Shown piece after piece: positions 18,042-26,575 of a DNA stretch of 64,000 nucleotides. The stretch is from Corallococcus coralloides DSM 2259. Lineage in GTDB: Bacteria; Myxococcota; Myxococcia; Myxococcales; Myxococcaceae. Under the pieces are notes generated by a model. The model was not told where the DNA came from. It did no database searches and worked only from the letters and a program-made list of their open reading frames with translations. Position numbers and translations under genes: made by a program. Position 1 is the first letter of the stretch. Each line of letters begins with the position of its first letter. The stretch is from positions 372,001-436,000 of the forward strand of contig NC_017030.1 of the NCBI RefSeq assembly GCF_000255295.1, written 5' to 3'.

Positions 18042-18998
18042 TCAGCCCGTGCCCAGCGGGTGCATCCGCACCGCGCAGAGCAGCTCCGCCACGCGCTCGG
18101 GTGCGGGTGGCACCGGGCCGACCTTCGCGAGCTTCGCCGCCGCGAAGGCCGTGCTCCTCCGGGCGCAGGTCTCCAGGTCGTGGCCTTCCAGCCGCGAGGC
18201 CAGCACTCCGGCAACCAGCGCGTCGCCCGCGCCCACCGTGCTCGCCACCTCCACGGGGGGCGGCAGGGCCCGCCAGGCGCCGTCGTTCGATACGAAGAGG
18301 GCGCCGTCCGCTCCCAGCGACACCACCACCAGCCCGATGCCTGTCGCGTGCAGCTCGCGTGCGGCTCGCGCGATGTCGCCCGCGTTCCTCAGGGGGCGTT
18401 CGACCAGCTCTTCCAGTTCGTGCGCGTTGGGCTTCACGAAGTCCGGCTTCGCGGCCACCGCGTGGCGCAGCGGCGCTCCGCTCGTGTCCACCGCCACCAC
18501 CGCGCCCCTGGCTCGCAGGCGCTCCGTCAGCGTGGCGTAGATGGACGCGGGCACTCCCGCCGGCACGCTGCCGGACAGCACGAAGCAGCCGTTCTCCTCC
18601 GCGAGCGCATCCAACGTCGCCATCAGCGCGCCCAGGGCCTCCTCCGGCACGCGCAGGCCCGGCAGGTTCAGGTCCGTCACCGCGCCGCCCGTGCGGTCCA
18701 CGACCTTGATGTTCACGCGGCTGGAGCCCGGCAGCCGGAGGCAGCGGTCCTGGATGCCCCGCTCGCGGAACAGCGTCTCGAACAGCGGCACCGTGTCCTC
18801 GCCCAGGAAGCCCGTGGCCGTCACCGGCCTCGTGCCTCCCGCGAGGAACGCCGCCACGTTGATGCCCTTGCCTCCCGGCGTGCGCGTCTCCGCCACCACG
18901 CGGTTCACCGCGCCCGCCGTGAACCCAGGACACTCCAGCGTCTGGTCGATGGCCGCGTTCAACGTGACCGTCACCACGCCCGGCTTCGTCAGCCTCAC
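18042..18998 (-). CDS. fruK: 1-phosphofructokinase (PfkB family)
   Basis: 318 aa. The GTG start overlaps the stop of the upstream phosphotransferase gene in a GTGA arrangement, so translation is coupled. It is a ribokinase/PfkB fold with the first signature PGGKGINVAAFLAGG and the second signature VGAGDALVAGVLA, whose Asp is the catalytic base. VTLNAAIDQTLECPG at the N-terminus is typical of 1-phosphofructokinase and tagatose-6-phosphate kinases. Next to a fructose-type EIIA-HPr-EI fusion, the expected reaction is fructose-1-phosphate to fructose-1,6-bisphosphate. Confidence 0.88.
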   Translation of the reverse strand: MRLTKPGVVTVTLNAAIDQTLECPGFTAGAVNRVVAETRTPGGKGINVAAFLAGGTRPVTATGFLGEDTVPLFETLFRERGIQDRCLRLPGSSRVNIKVVDRTGGAVTDLNLPGLRVPEEALGALMATLDALAEENGCFVLSGSVPAGVPASIYATLTERLRARGAVVAVDTSGAPLRHAVAAKPDFVKPNAHELEELVERPLRNAGDIARAARELHATGIGLVVVSLGADGALFVSNDGAWRALPPPVEVASTVGAGDALVAGVLASRLEGHDLETCARRSTAFAAAKLAKVGPVPPAPERVAELLCAVRMHPLGTG

Positions 18999-21490
18999 GC
19001 CTTCGCTCCCTTCCGGGCCAGCAGGCCGCGCACCAGGCCCCGCACCTCGGCGGCGTTGCCGCACTCCAGCGCGGCCTGGGCCACGTCTTCCGCGTCCGCC
19101 ATGGAGATGCCCCTCAACAAGGCCTTCACCGCCGGAATGCTGGGGATGGCCACGCTCAGCTCCGTGACGCCCAGGCCGGACAGCACCACCGCGCCGGATG
19201 GGTCTCCCGCGATGCCGCCGCACGCACCCACCCAGATGCCCGCCTTCATCGCCGCCTTCACCGTGAGGTCCACCATGCGCAACACCGCCGGATGCAGGCC
19301 GTCCGCATGGGACGCGAGCACCGGATGCTGCCGGTCCATGGCCAGCAGGTACTGCGTCAGGTCGTTGGTTCCAATGGAGAAGAACGACACGTTCCGCGCC
19401 AGTTGCTCCGCCATCATCACCGCCGAGGGCACCTCCACCATGATGCCCGTCTCCACCGGATCCGCGCCCACCTCGCGGCGCACGGACTCGGTGATGGCTT
19501 GGGCCTTCGCCAGCTCCTCGGGCATCGCCACCATCGGATACATGATGCGGATGGGGCCCTCCATCGACGCGCGCAGGATGGCGCGCAGCTGCGTGCGGAA
19601 CAGGTCCTCCCGTTCGAAGCACAGCCGGATGCCGCGCACGCCCAGGAACGGGTTCGCCTCCGCCGGCAGCGACAGGTAGGGCACGTGCTTGTCCCCGCCG
19701 ATGTCCAGCGTGCGCAGGATGAGCGGCTGGCCGTTCAGCGCACGCACCATGGTGAGGTACGCGTCGAGCTGCTCCTCCTCGCCGGGGGGCTCGTCGCGGT
19801 CCAGGAAGAGGAACTCCGTGCGCATCAGGCCCACGCCCTCGCCGCCCGCGTCCACGGCCTTGCTGGCTTCCTCGGCATCGCTGATGTTCGCGGCCACCTC
19901 CACGCGCCGGCCGTCGAGCGTGATGGCGGGCCGGTGGCGCTCCAGGTGTTCCTCCTTGCGCCGCAAGCGGATCCGCTCGCGCTGGTGCGCGGCCTTGGCC
20001 CGGTCCCGCTGTGAGGGCTTCACGACGAGCACGCCCGCGTCGCCGTCCAGGATGCAGTGCTGCCCATTGCGCAGGTCCAGCACCGACGGCCCCAGCGCCA
20101 CCACCGCCGGCAGGTCCAGCGAGCGCGCGATGATGGCCGTATGCGACGTGGTGCCGCCGCCCGCCGTGCACAGGCCCAGCACCATGGCGGGGTCCAGCTT
20201 CGCGGTGTCCGACGGCGCCAGGTCCTCCGCCAGCAGCACCACCGGATGATCCGGGAAGGTGGGCTCACCCTCCAGCACCCGGGCCAGGGGCCGCAGCACG
20301 CGCCGGCCCACGTCCCGCAGGTCGGCGGCCCGGGAGGCCAGCACCGGTTCGTCCATCGCGGCCAGCGCCTGCGCGCGGCTCTCGAAGACGCGGCTCCAGG
20401 ACGCGCCCGCGCTCAGGCCGGTGTCGATGAGGCCGTGTGACTCCCTCAGCATCTCCGGGTCGTCGAGCAGCTCCAGGTGCGCCTTGAAGATGGCGGCCCG
20501 CTGCGCTCCGGCCTTCTGGAGGAAGCCTTCGTACAGCTGGCGCAGCTCCGCCGCCGCTCCGGCCAGGGCCGACTCCAGCAGCTGATGCTCCCGCGCGGCG
20601 TCGGCGGCCCACTCCTCCACCTCCAGCCGTTCGCGCTGGAAGGTCCACACCGGCCCGGCCGCGATGCCCGGCGACGCGGACAGGCCCGCGACCAGCGTCC
20701 CCTCGTAGTCGAGCACGGCCGCGGGCACGGACTCCGGCGCCAGCGCGCGAGCAGCGAGAGGCTCCTCACCCAGGCCGACGACGAAGGCCTCCTGTAACGC
20801 GAGGAGCGCCGCCGCCGCGTCGTCCCCCGCCGCGGTGAGCGTCAGCGTGGAGCCGCCCCGGGCGCCCAGGCGCAGCAGCGACAGGAGGCTGCGGGCGTTC
20901 GCCTGCCGCCCCTCGTGGTGGACGGTGACGTCCGCGCGGAAGCGGCGCACCACCTCCACCACCGTGGTGGCGGGACGCGCGTGCAGGCCGTACGGGGAGG
21001 GGGACAGGACCTGGAGCGAGAGGCCTTCGAACGCGGGAGCGTCCTGCTGCTCCGGCAGGGCGCTGGAGCCCTGGAGCGCCTGGATGATGACGGCCGCGTC
21101 CAGGGTGGAGGCCAGGGCCACGGCCTGGGCCTCGTCGTCCAGCACGCCGGTGAGGTTGGCGAGCACCTGGAGGTGTTCGTCGGACTGCGCCGCGATTCCC
21201 ACCACGAGGTGCGCATGGCCGTCCTCGCTCCAGACGACCCCGGCGGGGAACTGCACCACGACGACGCCCGTCTGGAGCACGAGGTGGCGCGCCTCCGGCA
21301 GGCCGTGTGGAATGGCGATGCCGTGGCCGAGGAACGTGCCGGACACCTGCTCGCGCTTGAGCATGCTGTCGACGTAGCCGGGCGAGATGAAGCCCGACTC
21401 CACCATCACCTGTCCGACCAGACGGATGGCCTCCGCCTTGTTCGTGGCGGACCATCCCAGGCGGACCTGTGACGGCGTCAACGACAGCAT
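18995..21490 (-). CDS. EIIA(Fru)-HPr-EI phosphotransferase fusion protein
   Basis: 831 aa from ATG 21490, preceded by AAGGAG at 7 bases. Three PTS domains are in order: EIIA of the fructose/mannitol type (residues 1-145, phospho-His62 in GIAIPHGLPEA), HPr (about 158-242, His170 in YGLHARPA with the regulatory-serine region NARSLLSLL), and enzyme I (about 266-831, His450 in GGGTTSHTAIIARSLDLP; the C-terminal Cys in GACGGIAGDPSG). All phospho-accepting residues are intact, so it can carry phosphate from PEP to an EIIB. No EIIBC permease gene is in the window, so sugar transport here is unproven and a regulatory role is possible. It is the first gene of a coupled pair with the phosphofructokinase. 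Confidence 0.92.
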   Translation of the reverse strand: MLSLTPSQVRLGWSATNKAEAIRLVGQVMVESGFISPGYVDSMLKREQVSGTFLGHGIAIPHGLPEARHLVLQTGVVVVQFPAGVVWSEDGHAHLVVGIAAQSDEHLQVLANLTGVLDDEAQAVALASTLDAAVIIQALQGSSALPEQQDAPAFEGLSLQVLSPSPYGLHARPATTVVEVVRRFRADVTVHHEGRQANARSLLSLLRLGARGGSTLTLTAAGDDAAAALLALQEAFVVGLGEEPLAARALAPESVPAAVLDYEGTLVAGLSASPGIAAGPVWTFQRERLEVEEWAADAAREHQLLESALAGAAAELRQLYEGFLQKAGAQRAAIFKAHLELLDDPEMLRESHGLIDTGLSAGASWSRVFESRAQALAAMDEPVLASRAADLRDVGRRVLRPLARVLEGEPTFPDHPVVLLAEDLAPSDTAKLDPAMVLGLCTAGGGTTSHTAIIARSLDLPAVVALGPSVLDLRNGQHCILDGDAGVLVVKPSQRDRAKAAHQRERIRLRRKEEHLERHRPAITLDGRRVEVAANISDAEEASKAVDAGGEGVGLMRTEFLFLDRDEPPGEEEQLDAYLTMVRALNGQPLILRTLDIGGDKHVPYLSLPAEANPFLGVRGIRLCFEREDLFRTQLRAILRASMEGPIRIMYPMVAMPEELAKAQAITESVRREVGADPVETGIMVEVPSAVMMAEQLARNVSFFSIGTNDLTQYLLAMDRQHPVLASHADGLHPAVLRMVDLTVKAAMKAGIWVGACGGIAGDPSGAVVLSGLGVTELSVAIPSIPAVKALLRGISMADAEDVAQAALECGNAAEVRGLVRGLLARKGAKA

Positions 21491-21709
21491 CGGTGCTCCT
21501 TGCTTCAGGTGCGCGCGAGCTTCACGCGGTGAACGACGGTGCATCCTGCCCGGTGTCGTCCGCACACGCCCGCGCGGGCCTCCCGAGCCCCGTCTTCCGG
21601 GTAACAACCCACAGCGGAGAAGACCTCCCGCTCAAGACATGACGGACAGGCGCCGTCCGGCATCCGCGCGCGTGACGGCCCGCATGGGGGTGTTAAAGGG
21701 AAGGCCGTC

Positions 21710-22480
21710 ATGTCTGACAGTGTCCTGGACTTCTACGAAGGGCTGGCCGAGGAGTACCACCTGCTCTTCGCGGACTGGGAGCAGTCGGTGGACCGGCAGG
21801 GCGCGGTGCTGGACGCGCTCCTGCGCCGCTCGGGGGCGCCGCCGCCGCGCCGGGTGCTGGACTGCGCGTGCGGCATCGGCACGCAGGCGCTGGGGCTGGC
21901 GTCGCGGGGCTATTCCGTGCACGCCACGGACCTGAGTCCCTCCGCGGTGGCGCGCGCGGAGCGGGAAGCCCGCGCCATGCACGTGAGCATCACCACCGGC
22001 GTGGCGGACATGCGGATGCTGGACTGGCAGGTGCCGGGCACCTTCCACGTGGTGATGTCCTGCGACAACGCGATGGCGCATCTCCTGGAGGACTCGGACC
22101 TGGACGACGCCGCGACCGCGATGGCGTCGCGCCTGGTGCCCGGGGGCCTGCTGGTGGCGAGCCTGCGCGACCACTCGGCGCTCTTGGAGAAGCGGCCGCG
22201 CTTCACGGCGGAGCGCGTGCTGGACACGCCGCTGGGGCGCCGCGTGCTGTTCCAGGTCTGGGATTGGGCGGTGGATGAAAGGCAGTACACGGTGCGCCAG
22301 TTCATCCTGCGCCAGGAGTCCGGCATCTGGCACACCACCGAGCACACCGGCGTCTACCGCCTGCTGCAACCCGTGGAACTGGAGCAGGCGCTCACCCGCG
22401 CGGGGCTGGTGGATCCGCGCTGGTACACGCCGGAGGAGACGGGCTTCAACCAGCCGCTCATCACCGCGCGGAAGCCCTGA
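21710..22480 (+). CDS. Class I SAM-dependent methyltransferase
   Basis: 256 aa. Rossmann methyltransferase with motif I LDCACGIGTQALGLA, the acidic end of strand 2 in VHATDLSPSAV, and a DNAMAHLLEDSD segment after strand 4. The beginning (VLDFYEGLAEEYHLLFADWE) resembles the glycine/sarcosine N-methyltransferase-like branch, but I cannot assign a substrate. AAGGGAAGGCC precedes the ATG. It is transcribed divergently from the PTS gene across a ~220-bp intergenic region and ends 6 bases before the convergent small membrane gene. Confidence 0.85.
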   Translation: MSDSVLDFYEGLAEEYHLLFADWEQSVDRQGAVLDALLRRSGAPPPRRVLDCACGIGTQALGLASRGYSVHATDLSPSAVARAEREARAMHVSITTGVADMRMLDWQVPGTFHVVMSCDNAMAHLLEDSDLDDAATAMASRLVPGGLLVASLRDHSALLEKRPRFTAERVLDTPLGRRVLFQVWDWAVDERQYTVRQFILRQESGIWHTTEHTGVYRLLQPVELEQALTRAGLVDPRWYTPEETGFNQPLITARKP

Positions 22481-22486
22481 GCCGCA

Positions 22487-22798
22487 TCACACGCGCGAGG
22501 TGCGCGAAGGGCTCCGGGATGCCAGCGCTTCGTGCCACCACGACTCCAGCTCCGCGAGCACGAGCGGCGCCGCGTGACGGCGCACCGTGGCCACGGCCTT
22601 CCACCACACGCGGGCCGTGTGCTCCCCGGCGCGCAGCGTTTCCGTCAGGTGCAGGGGAGGCAGCAGCGCGAGCAGCAGGTAGAACGCCAGCAGCCAGCCC
22701 AGGCCCTCCCGGAGGAACGGCGCGAGCGGCACCGGCTCCCGGGAAGGCGCCTCGGCGCGTGCGTCAGGGCTCCCCTGTCCATGCGGCGGTCGGTCCAC
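22487..22798 (-). CDS. Small single-pass membrane protein of unknown function
   Basis: 103 aa from a GTG at 22798 chosen because a perfect AGGAGG lies 6 bases upstream (22805-22810); a longer frame reaching 22882 would run through the operator region. A polar Pro/Arg-rich leader is followed by one hydrophobic segment (EGLGWLLAFYLLLALLPPL) and a Trp/Arg-rich amphipathic C-terminus (VWWKAVATVRRHAAPL, LESWWHEALASRS). I recognise no family. Two CopY/BlaI-type operators stand just upstream, so expression is probably repressed by a BlaI/MecI/CopY-class regulator encoded elsewhere. It might be part of a stress or antibiotic response; that is inference from the operators only. Confidence 0.6.
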   Translation of the reverse strand: MDRPPHGQGSPDARAEAPSREPVPLAPFLREGLGWLLAFYLLLALLPPLHLTETLRAGEHTARVWWKAVATVRRHAAPLVLAELESWWHEALASRSPSRTSRV

Positions 22799-22810
22799 GG
22801 CACCCCTCCT

Positions 22811-22858
22811 GACGACAGTTGTAGTCAGGAGCGATATGCCATGGCTACAGTTGTAGTC
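22811..22858 (-). promoter_or_regulatory. Paired CopY/BlaI-type operators and candidate promoter
   Basis: Two 16-bp imperfect palindromes, GACGACAGTTGTAGTC (22811-22826) and GGCTACAGTTGTAGTC (22843-22858), share the core KACA-NN-TGTA and are 32 bp apart centre to centre, about three helical turns. Each differs from a perfect GACTACA/TGTAGTC dyad by one base. On the minus strand, TTGACT, a good -35 element, overlaps the distal operator, and the proximal operator lies just before the Shine-Dalgarno sequence of the gene starting at 22798. This layout fits repression by a winged-helix BlaI/MecI/CopY dimer. No repressor gene is in the window. Confidence 0.65.
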
Positions 22859-23999
22859 AAGAGGCCGTGTCGCGCTTGTCACGGGGCAGGGCCCAGACGT
22901 CTTCCGCGGGCCGGTAGGCGCGGGCGTCCTTGCCGGCGGTGCCGTGGGCCTTGGTGTCGAGCAGGCCCGCGTGCCAGAGGTTCTGTTTGAGTTTGAAGAC
23001 GGTGGACGGGTTGATGTCCGGTCCCCGCAGCCCGGGCTTCAGCGTTCCGGAGGGGTCCGCGAGGAAGAGGGCTGTCGCCAGCGCCGGGTCGTCATGGCCG
23101 GCCGCCACGGCCAGCTCCGGCAGCGTGAGGCTTCCGCCGTGGTCCGCGAGCGTCCGGTGGATGAGGCGCACCGCGGGCTGACGGATGAGGACGAAGCGCG
23201 CCACGGCGGCGAAGGCCGCGTGCACGTCCAGCAGGCGCTTGCGCTTGTCGTAGCGGGTGTCGGGGTCGAACTGGAGCGCGGCCAGGAGGTCCGCCACGGT
23301 GCGGCCTTCGAGCGTGGGCTTCCAGTCCAGGTCCAGCAGCCCGAGCGTGTTGGCGCCCGTGGCCGCGTGGCGCCGGGAGCTGTCGCTTCCCAGGTCCTTC
23401 CAGTGCGCGGCGAGCGACTTGATCAGCTCCCCGGAAGGAGCACTCCGGTCCGCGAGGAACGCGGCGGCGAGGTAGTTGAGGGGATGGTTGAGCTGGAGGC
23501 TGCGCGCGGCGGGAACGCCTTCGAGCAGCGAGGAGGCCTGGCTGACGGCCCGGGGCAACGGAGATGGATCCGCGGGCGGAAGGACCTCCACCCAGTGCTT
23601 CGCGTCCCGGGCGAGGATTCCGACTCCGATGCTGCGCGCCTGGTTCAGGGTGGGGGCGCGGAGGTCGGCGGCGGAGGCCGGCAGCGCGAGGTACGCGTGA
23701 TGGACGCCCGCGCGATAGCTGTGCGCCTGGCCCAGACCCTGGACCCAATCCCTCTCAGAGGCCTTCACCTCGATGCCCGTGACGAGGACGCCTTCGGGCC
23801 GCGCCACGCTGCACAGGATGTCCGGCCGGGTGCCCTCCAGCGTGAGCCGCGTCATGGGCTCCAGGTCCCGGGCGAACGGGCTGCGGACATACGAGGGATG
23901 CGCATCCACCAGCAGGTGCAGGACGCGTGACCTGCGCAGCCCATGCGTGAGCAGGTGGTGCTTCAGCTCGCGGACGACCCTGGCTTCGGCGTGGGGCAT
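22857..23999 (-). CDS. PD-(D/E)XK nuclease-like protein with C-terminal helical region
   Basis: 380 aa. The N-terminal ~150 residues show a restriction-endonuclease-like core: Asp in TRPDILCSVA, then GIEVKASERDW (E-x-K), followed by LGQAHSYRAGVHHAYLAL, where Gln-x3-Tyr matches the QxxxY helix of the YqaJ/Cas4/RecB-like branch. The C-terminal half is helical, with SSRRHAATGANTLGLLDLD and a possible winged helix near LADHGGSLTLPELAVAAG and INPSTVFKLKQNLWHAGLL. I do not recognise a named family. The ATG at 23999 is 5 bases after the stop of the upstream gene, so the two form an operon. Cellular role (repair, defence or RNA processing) is unknown. Confidence 0.65.
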   Translation of the reverse strand: MPHAEARVVRELKHHLLTHGLRRSRVLHLLVDAHPSYVRSPFARDLEPMTRLTLEGTRPDILCSVARPEGVLVTGIEVKASERDWVQGLGQAHSYRAGVHHAYLALPASAADLRAPTLNQARSIGVGILARDAKHWVEVLPPADPSPLPRAVSQASSLLEGVPAARSLQLNHPLNYLAAAFLADRSAPSGELIKSLAAHWKDLGSDSSRRHAATGANTLGLLDLDWKPTLEGRTVADLLAALQFDPDTRYDKRKRLLDVHAAFAAVARFVLIRQPAVRLIHRTLADHGGSLTLPELAVAAGHDDPALATALFLADPSGTLKPGLRGPDINPSTVFKLKQNLWHAGLLDTKAHGTAGKDARAYRPAEDVWALPRDKRDTAS

Positions 24000-24004
24000 G
24001 CGGC

Positions 24005-25075
24005 TCAGGTGCGCTTCGCGTCCGCGGGGGCGTTGGGGTGGCGCGCGAGCATCATGCGCAGCTGGGGCTGACGGCGGACCAGCTCCTGCTTGAGCAGGTG
24101 CGCGATGAGCGCGGGCGGCGCGGCGCTCCAGCGCGCGATGTTCTGCACCAGCATGGGTGAGCGGTACGTGCGCCCGCACAACAGCGACGTCGTCTTGCCG
24201 TCCACCGGCATGCCCACGAGCGCGCCCAGGGCCCGGCCTTCCGTGTTGAGGATGAGCTCCGCCTTCTCCTCGGACGGGCCGGTGGAGAAGCGCTGGCGCA
24301 GCAGCTCGCGCGCGGTGCGGCGGGTCTGCTCCGGTACGTCCCGGTCCACCGTGAGCTTGTGGTGCTCCATCAGGCGGCGCATCGCCCACAGGCGGCGGAA
24401 GAGGGCGGCCGGCAGCTGCGGGTTGCGCACGAGGAAGCGGCGCACGCCTGTGTCCGCGGCGAAGGCGGCTCGGGCCACCAGCGCCTCCAGGCCCACGGGG
24501 TTGCGGTGGTGCCTCGCGATGAGGCGCGCGTGCGCGAGGCTCACGCGCGAGTTCTCCAGCACGGCCTTGATGACGGCGGGCACCGGGTCGAAGCACAGCG
24601 CGGACAGTTCCGGGTCCTCCGTCCCGTGCGCGAGCGCCACCCGCTGGTCCTCCGGCAGCGCGTGCAGCCGCGTCTCGAAGAGCTTGCGGTAGTCGCCCTG
24701 CACCGCTTCGGGCACGTCGTCCACGGCGCCGGCTTCGTCGTCCGCGCTGTCCGTGGCGGCCTCTGCCTCCGGCAGTGGTTCCGTGTCGCTCGCGTCGAGC
24801 GACGGCGCACGAGGTTCCGTGGACGGGGCCGGCGCCGCCTCCAGCCGCACCGTGTTCGCGGCACTCGTGGCCTCCGTGCCCGGGAGCAGTGCTCCCTGGG
24901 ACACCAGCCTCGTGAGGATGTCTCGCAGCTTGTCGGGCGGGAACCCCGTCAGCGCGGGCAGGTCCTTCTCACGCGTGTGGCCGTCCAGCCGCGACAGCAC
25001 GAAGCCCTCCTCCGCGTTCAGCGGGAGCCGCCTCAGGTCCACCGCCGGGTTCAGCTTGGGCGTCCAGTCACTCAT
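24005..25075 (-). CDS. Conserved hypothetical protein with N-terminal winged-helix-like and C-terminal helical repeat region
   Basis: 356 aa from ATG 25075. Residues 1-80 (VDLRRLPLNAEEGFVLSRLDGHTREKDL…DILTRLVSQGALL) look like the small winged-helix/PatA-type module common in myxobacterial regulators. About 85-135 is an acidic, Ser/Pro/Ala-rich linker. The remainder is a set of helices resembling HEAT-like units (ALCFDPVPAVIKAVLENSRVSLAHARLIARHHRN…) where proline and asparagine recur at turns. It is the first gene of a pair with the nuclease-like gene 5 bases downstream. No enzymatic motif is visible; a scaffold or regulatory role is a guess. Confidence 0.6.
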   Translation of the reverse strand: MSDWTPKLNPAVDLRRLPLNAEEGFVLSRLDGHTREKDLPALTGFPPDKLRDILTRLVSQGALLPGTEATSAANTVRLEAAPAPSTEPRAPSLDASDTEPLPEAEAATDSADDEAGAVDDVPEAVQGDYRKLFETRLHALPEDQRVALAHGTEDPELSALCFDPVPAVIKAVLENSRVSLAHARLIARHHRNPVGLEALVARAAFAADTGVRRFLVRNPQLPAALFRRLWAMRRLMEHHKLTVDRDVPEQTRRTARELLRQRFSTGPSEEKAELILNTEGRALGALVGMPVDGKTTSLLCGRTYRSPMLVQNIARWSAAPPALIAHLLKQELVRRQPQLRMMLARHPNAPADAKRT

Positions 25076-25294
25076 GCGCGTCCCGAGTCTTTCACGACAC
25101 GCGCGGTTCGCGCCTCTCTCCGTCCAGGCCGTCCGCACCGGATTGTTCCCGGTCCGTCCGAAAACGACGGGCCGCGTCGAGGACCGCTCGGCTGCCCTCC
25201 TGCCCACGGTGCGGAGCCGACCGGTGTCGCAGCCGGCACGAAGAGGGCCCGCATGGGTTGACGAGAGGCGGGCAGCTGGACACAACTTCACTTC

Positions 25295-25669
25295 ATGTCC
25301 GACCGCATCCAGACCTATGGCGAGTTCTGGCCGTTCTACCTGCGCGAGCACTCGCAGGCGTCGACGCGCTGGCTGCACTTCGCCGGCACCAGCCTGGGCG
25401 TGGGCCTGGGCATCACCGCCGCCGTCACCGGACGCGGCGCGCTGATTCCCGCCGCCCTGGTGTGCGCCTACGGTTTCGCGTGGGCCAGCCACTTCAAGAT
25501 CGAGCACAACCGGCCGGCGACCTTCAAGTACCCGCTCTGGTCGCTCATCTCCGACTTCCGCATGGCCGGGCTGATGCTGATGGGCCAGCTGGGCCCGCAC
25601 CTGGAGCGCGCGAACTCCGGCGCGACGGCCGCCGCCACCCTGGCGCCGGCCCCCGTCGAGAGCCGCTGA
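25295..25669 (+). CDS. DUF962 / Mpo1-like membrane protein
   Basis: 124 aa. The family signature is clear: FWPFYLREHSQASTRWLHFAGTSLG at the start, then hydrophobic segments and FAWASHFKIEHNRPATFKYPLWSLISDFRM, whose conserved His residues are the iron ligands of yeast Mpo1, a 2-hydroxy fatty acid dioxygenase. Bacterial members are mostly uncharacterised, so fatty-acid alpha-oxidation is only a family-based suggestion. The final ~20 residues are an Ala-rich tail. It is convergent with the pirin gene. Confidence 0.85.
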   Translation: MSDRIQTYGEFWPFYLREHSQASTRWLHFAGTSLGVGLGITAAVTGRGALIPAALVCAYGFAWASHFKIEHNRPATFKYPLWSLISDFRMAGLMLMGQLGPHLERANSGATAAATLAPAPVESR

Positions 25670-25691
25670 CGCTCGCGGCTCCCTGGGTCCG

Positions 25692-26555
25692 CTACCTCGG
25701 CGGTGGCGGACCGAAGCGGCCCGCGCGGTATCCCGCGAAGGACCTCAGGATGTCGTCCTGGGTGTCCCCGATGAACGGCCCGTGGCTCACCAGCGGCTCG
25801 CGCTGCGGCTGACCCGCGTACAGCAGCACCCGCGCCCGCGTCGTCCCCGTGATGCGAACGGTGCTGTCGCCTCCCGACACCGGACGGTCCAGCCAGCCCA
25901 CCTGCCCGGGCTTCAGCGCCCGGCCGTCCGTCCCCACCGCGACCTCTCCCTCCAGCACGTAGAAGAAGCCGTTGTACGAAGCGGGCAGGTCCTGCGCGAT
26001 GGACGCGCCCGGTTCGAACACGAACTCCGCCAGCGTGACGGGCACGTAGTTCTTCGTCTCCGACCGCACCGTCCCCGACGTGCCGCTGTAGAGACGCACC
26101 TCCACGCCCGGCTCGCGCCGCACCGGCAGCTGTGCGTACGGCAGGTCCTGGTAGCCCGCGGGCACCCAGCGCTGCGCCTTCGGCAACGTGAGCCAGAGCT
26201 GGAGGATGCGCGCCTGGCCCAGGTCGCCCTCCAGGCCCTCGCCGTGGATGACGCCACTGCCGGCCGTCATCCACTGCACGTCGCCTTCACCCAGGCTGCC
26301 GCTGTCGTGGGTCATCCCGCCCTTCACCACGAGGGTCACCGTCTCGAAGCCCGCGTGCGGGTGCGGCCCGCCGATGGGCTTGCCGTCGATGCGGTCGTCC
26401 ATCAACAGGATGAACGGATCCGACCGTGCGTAGTCCTCCGGTGAGATGACCGGCACCACCGTGTGCGCCGGCCCGAACTGCCCCTGCGTGGGCTCGGGCA
26501 GGTCGATGATCCGCTCCAGCCTTCGCTCCAGGACGTCCACTCGCTGCGTGCTCAT
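25692..26555 (-). CDS. Pirin family protein
   Basis: 287 aa, the normal pirin length. The N-terminal cupin has the metal-binding set: His residues in GGPHPHAGFETVTLV, then GDVQWMTAGSGVIHGEG with the third His and Glu. The C-terminal cupin (SIAQDLPASYNGFFYVLEGEVAVG) follows. Pirins bind iron; some have quercetinase activity and some are transcriptional cofactors. It lies 20 bases downstream of the Old-Yellow-Enzyme gene in the same direction, so the two are co-transcribed and may take part together in handling electrophiles or quinones. Confidence 0.92.
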   Translation of the reverse strand: MSTQRVDVLERRLERIIDLPEPTQGQFGPAHTVVPVISPEDYARSDPFILLMDDRIDGKPIGGPHPHAGFETVTLVVKGGMTHDSGSLGEGDVQWMTAGSGVIHGEGLEGDLGQARILQLWLTLPKAQRWVPAGYQDLPYAQLPVRREPGVEVRLYSGTSGTVRSETKNYVPVTLAEFVFEPGASIAQDLPASYNGFFYVLEGEVAVGTDGRALKPGQVGWLDRPVSGGDSTVRITGTTRARVLLYAGQPQREPLVSHGPFIGDTQDDILRSFAGYRAGRFGPPPPR

Positions 26556-26575
26556 GACGGTTCTCCTTTCCGGGC

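Noticed and set aside
22799..22882. Extending the small membrane protein upstream to 22882
   Set aside because: The extension would be translated through both operators and lacks a ribosome site, while the GTG at 22798 has a perfect one.
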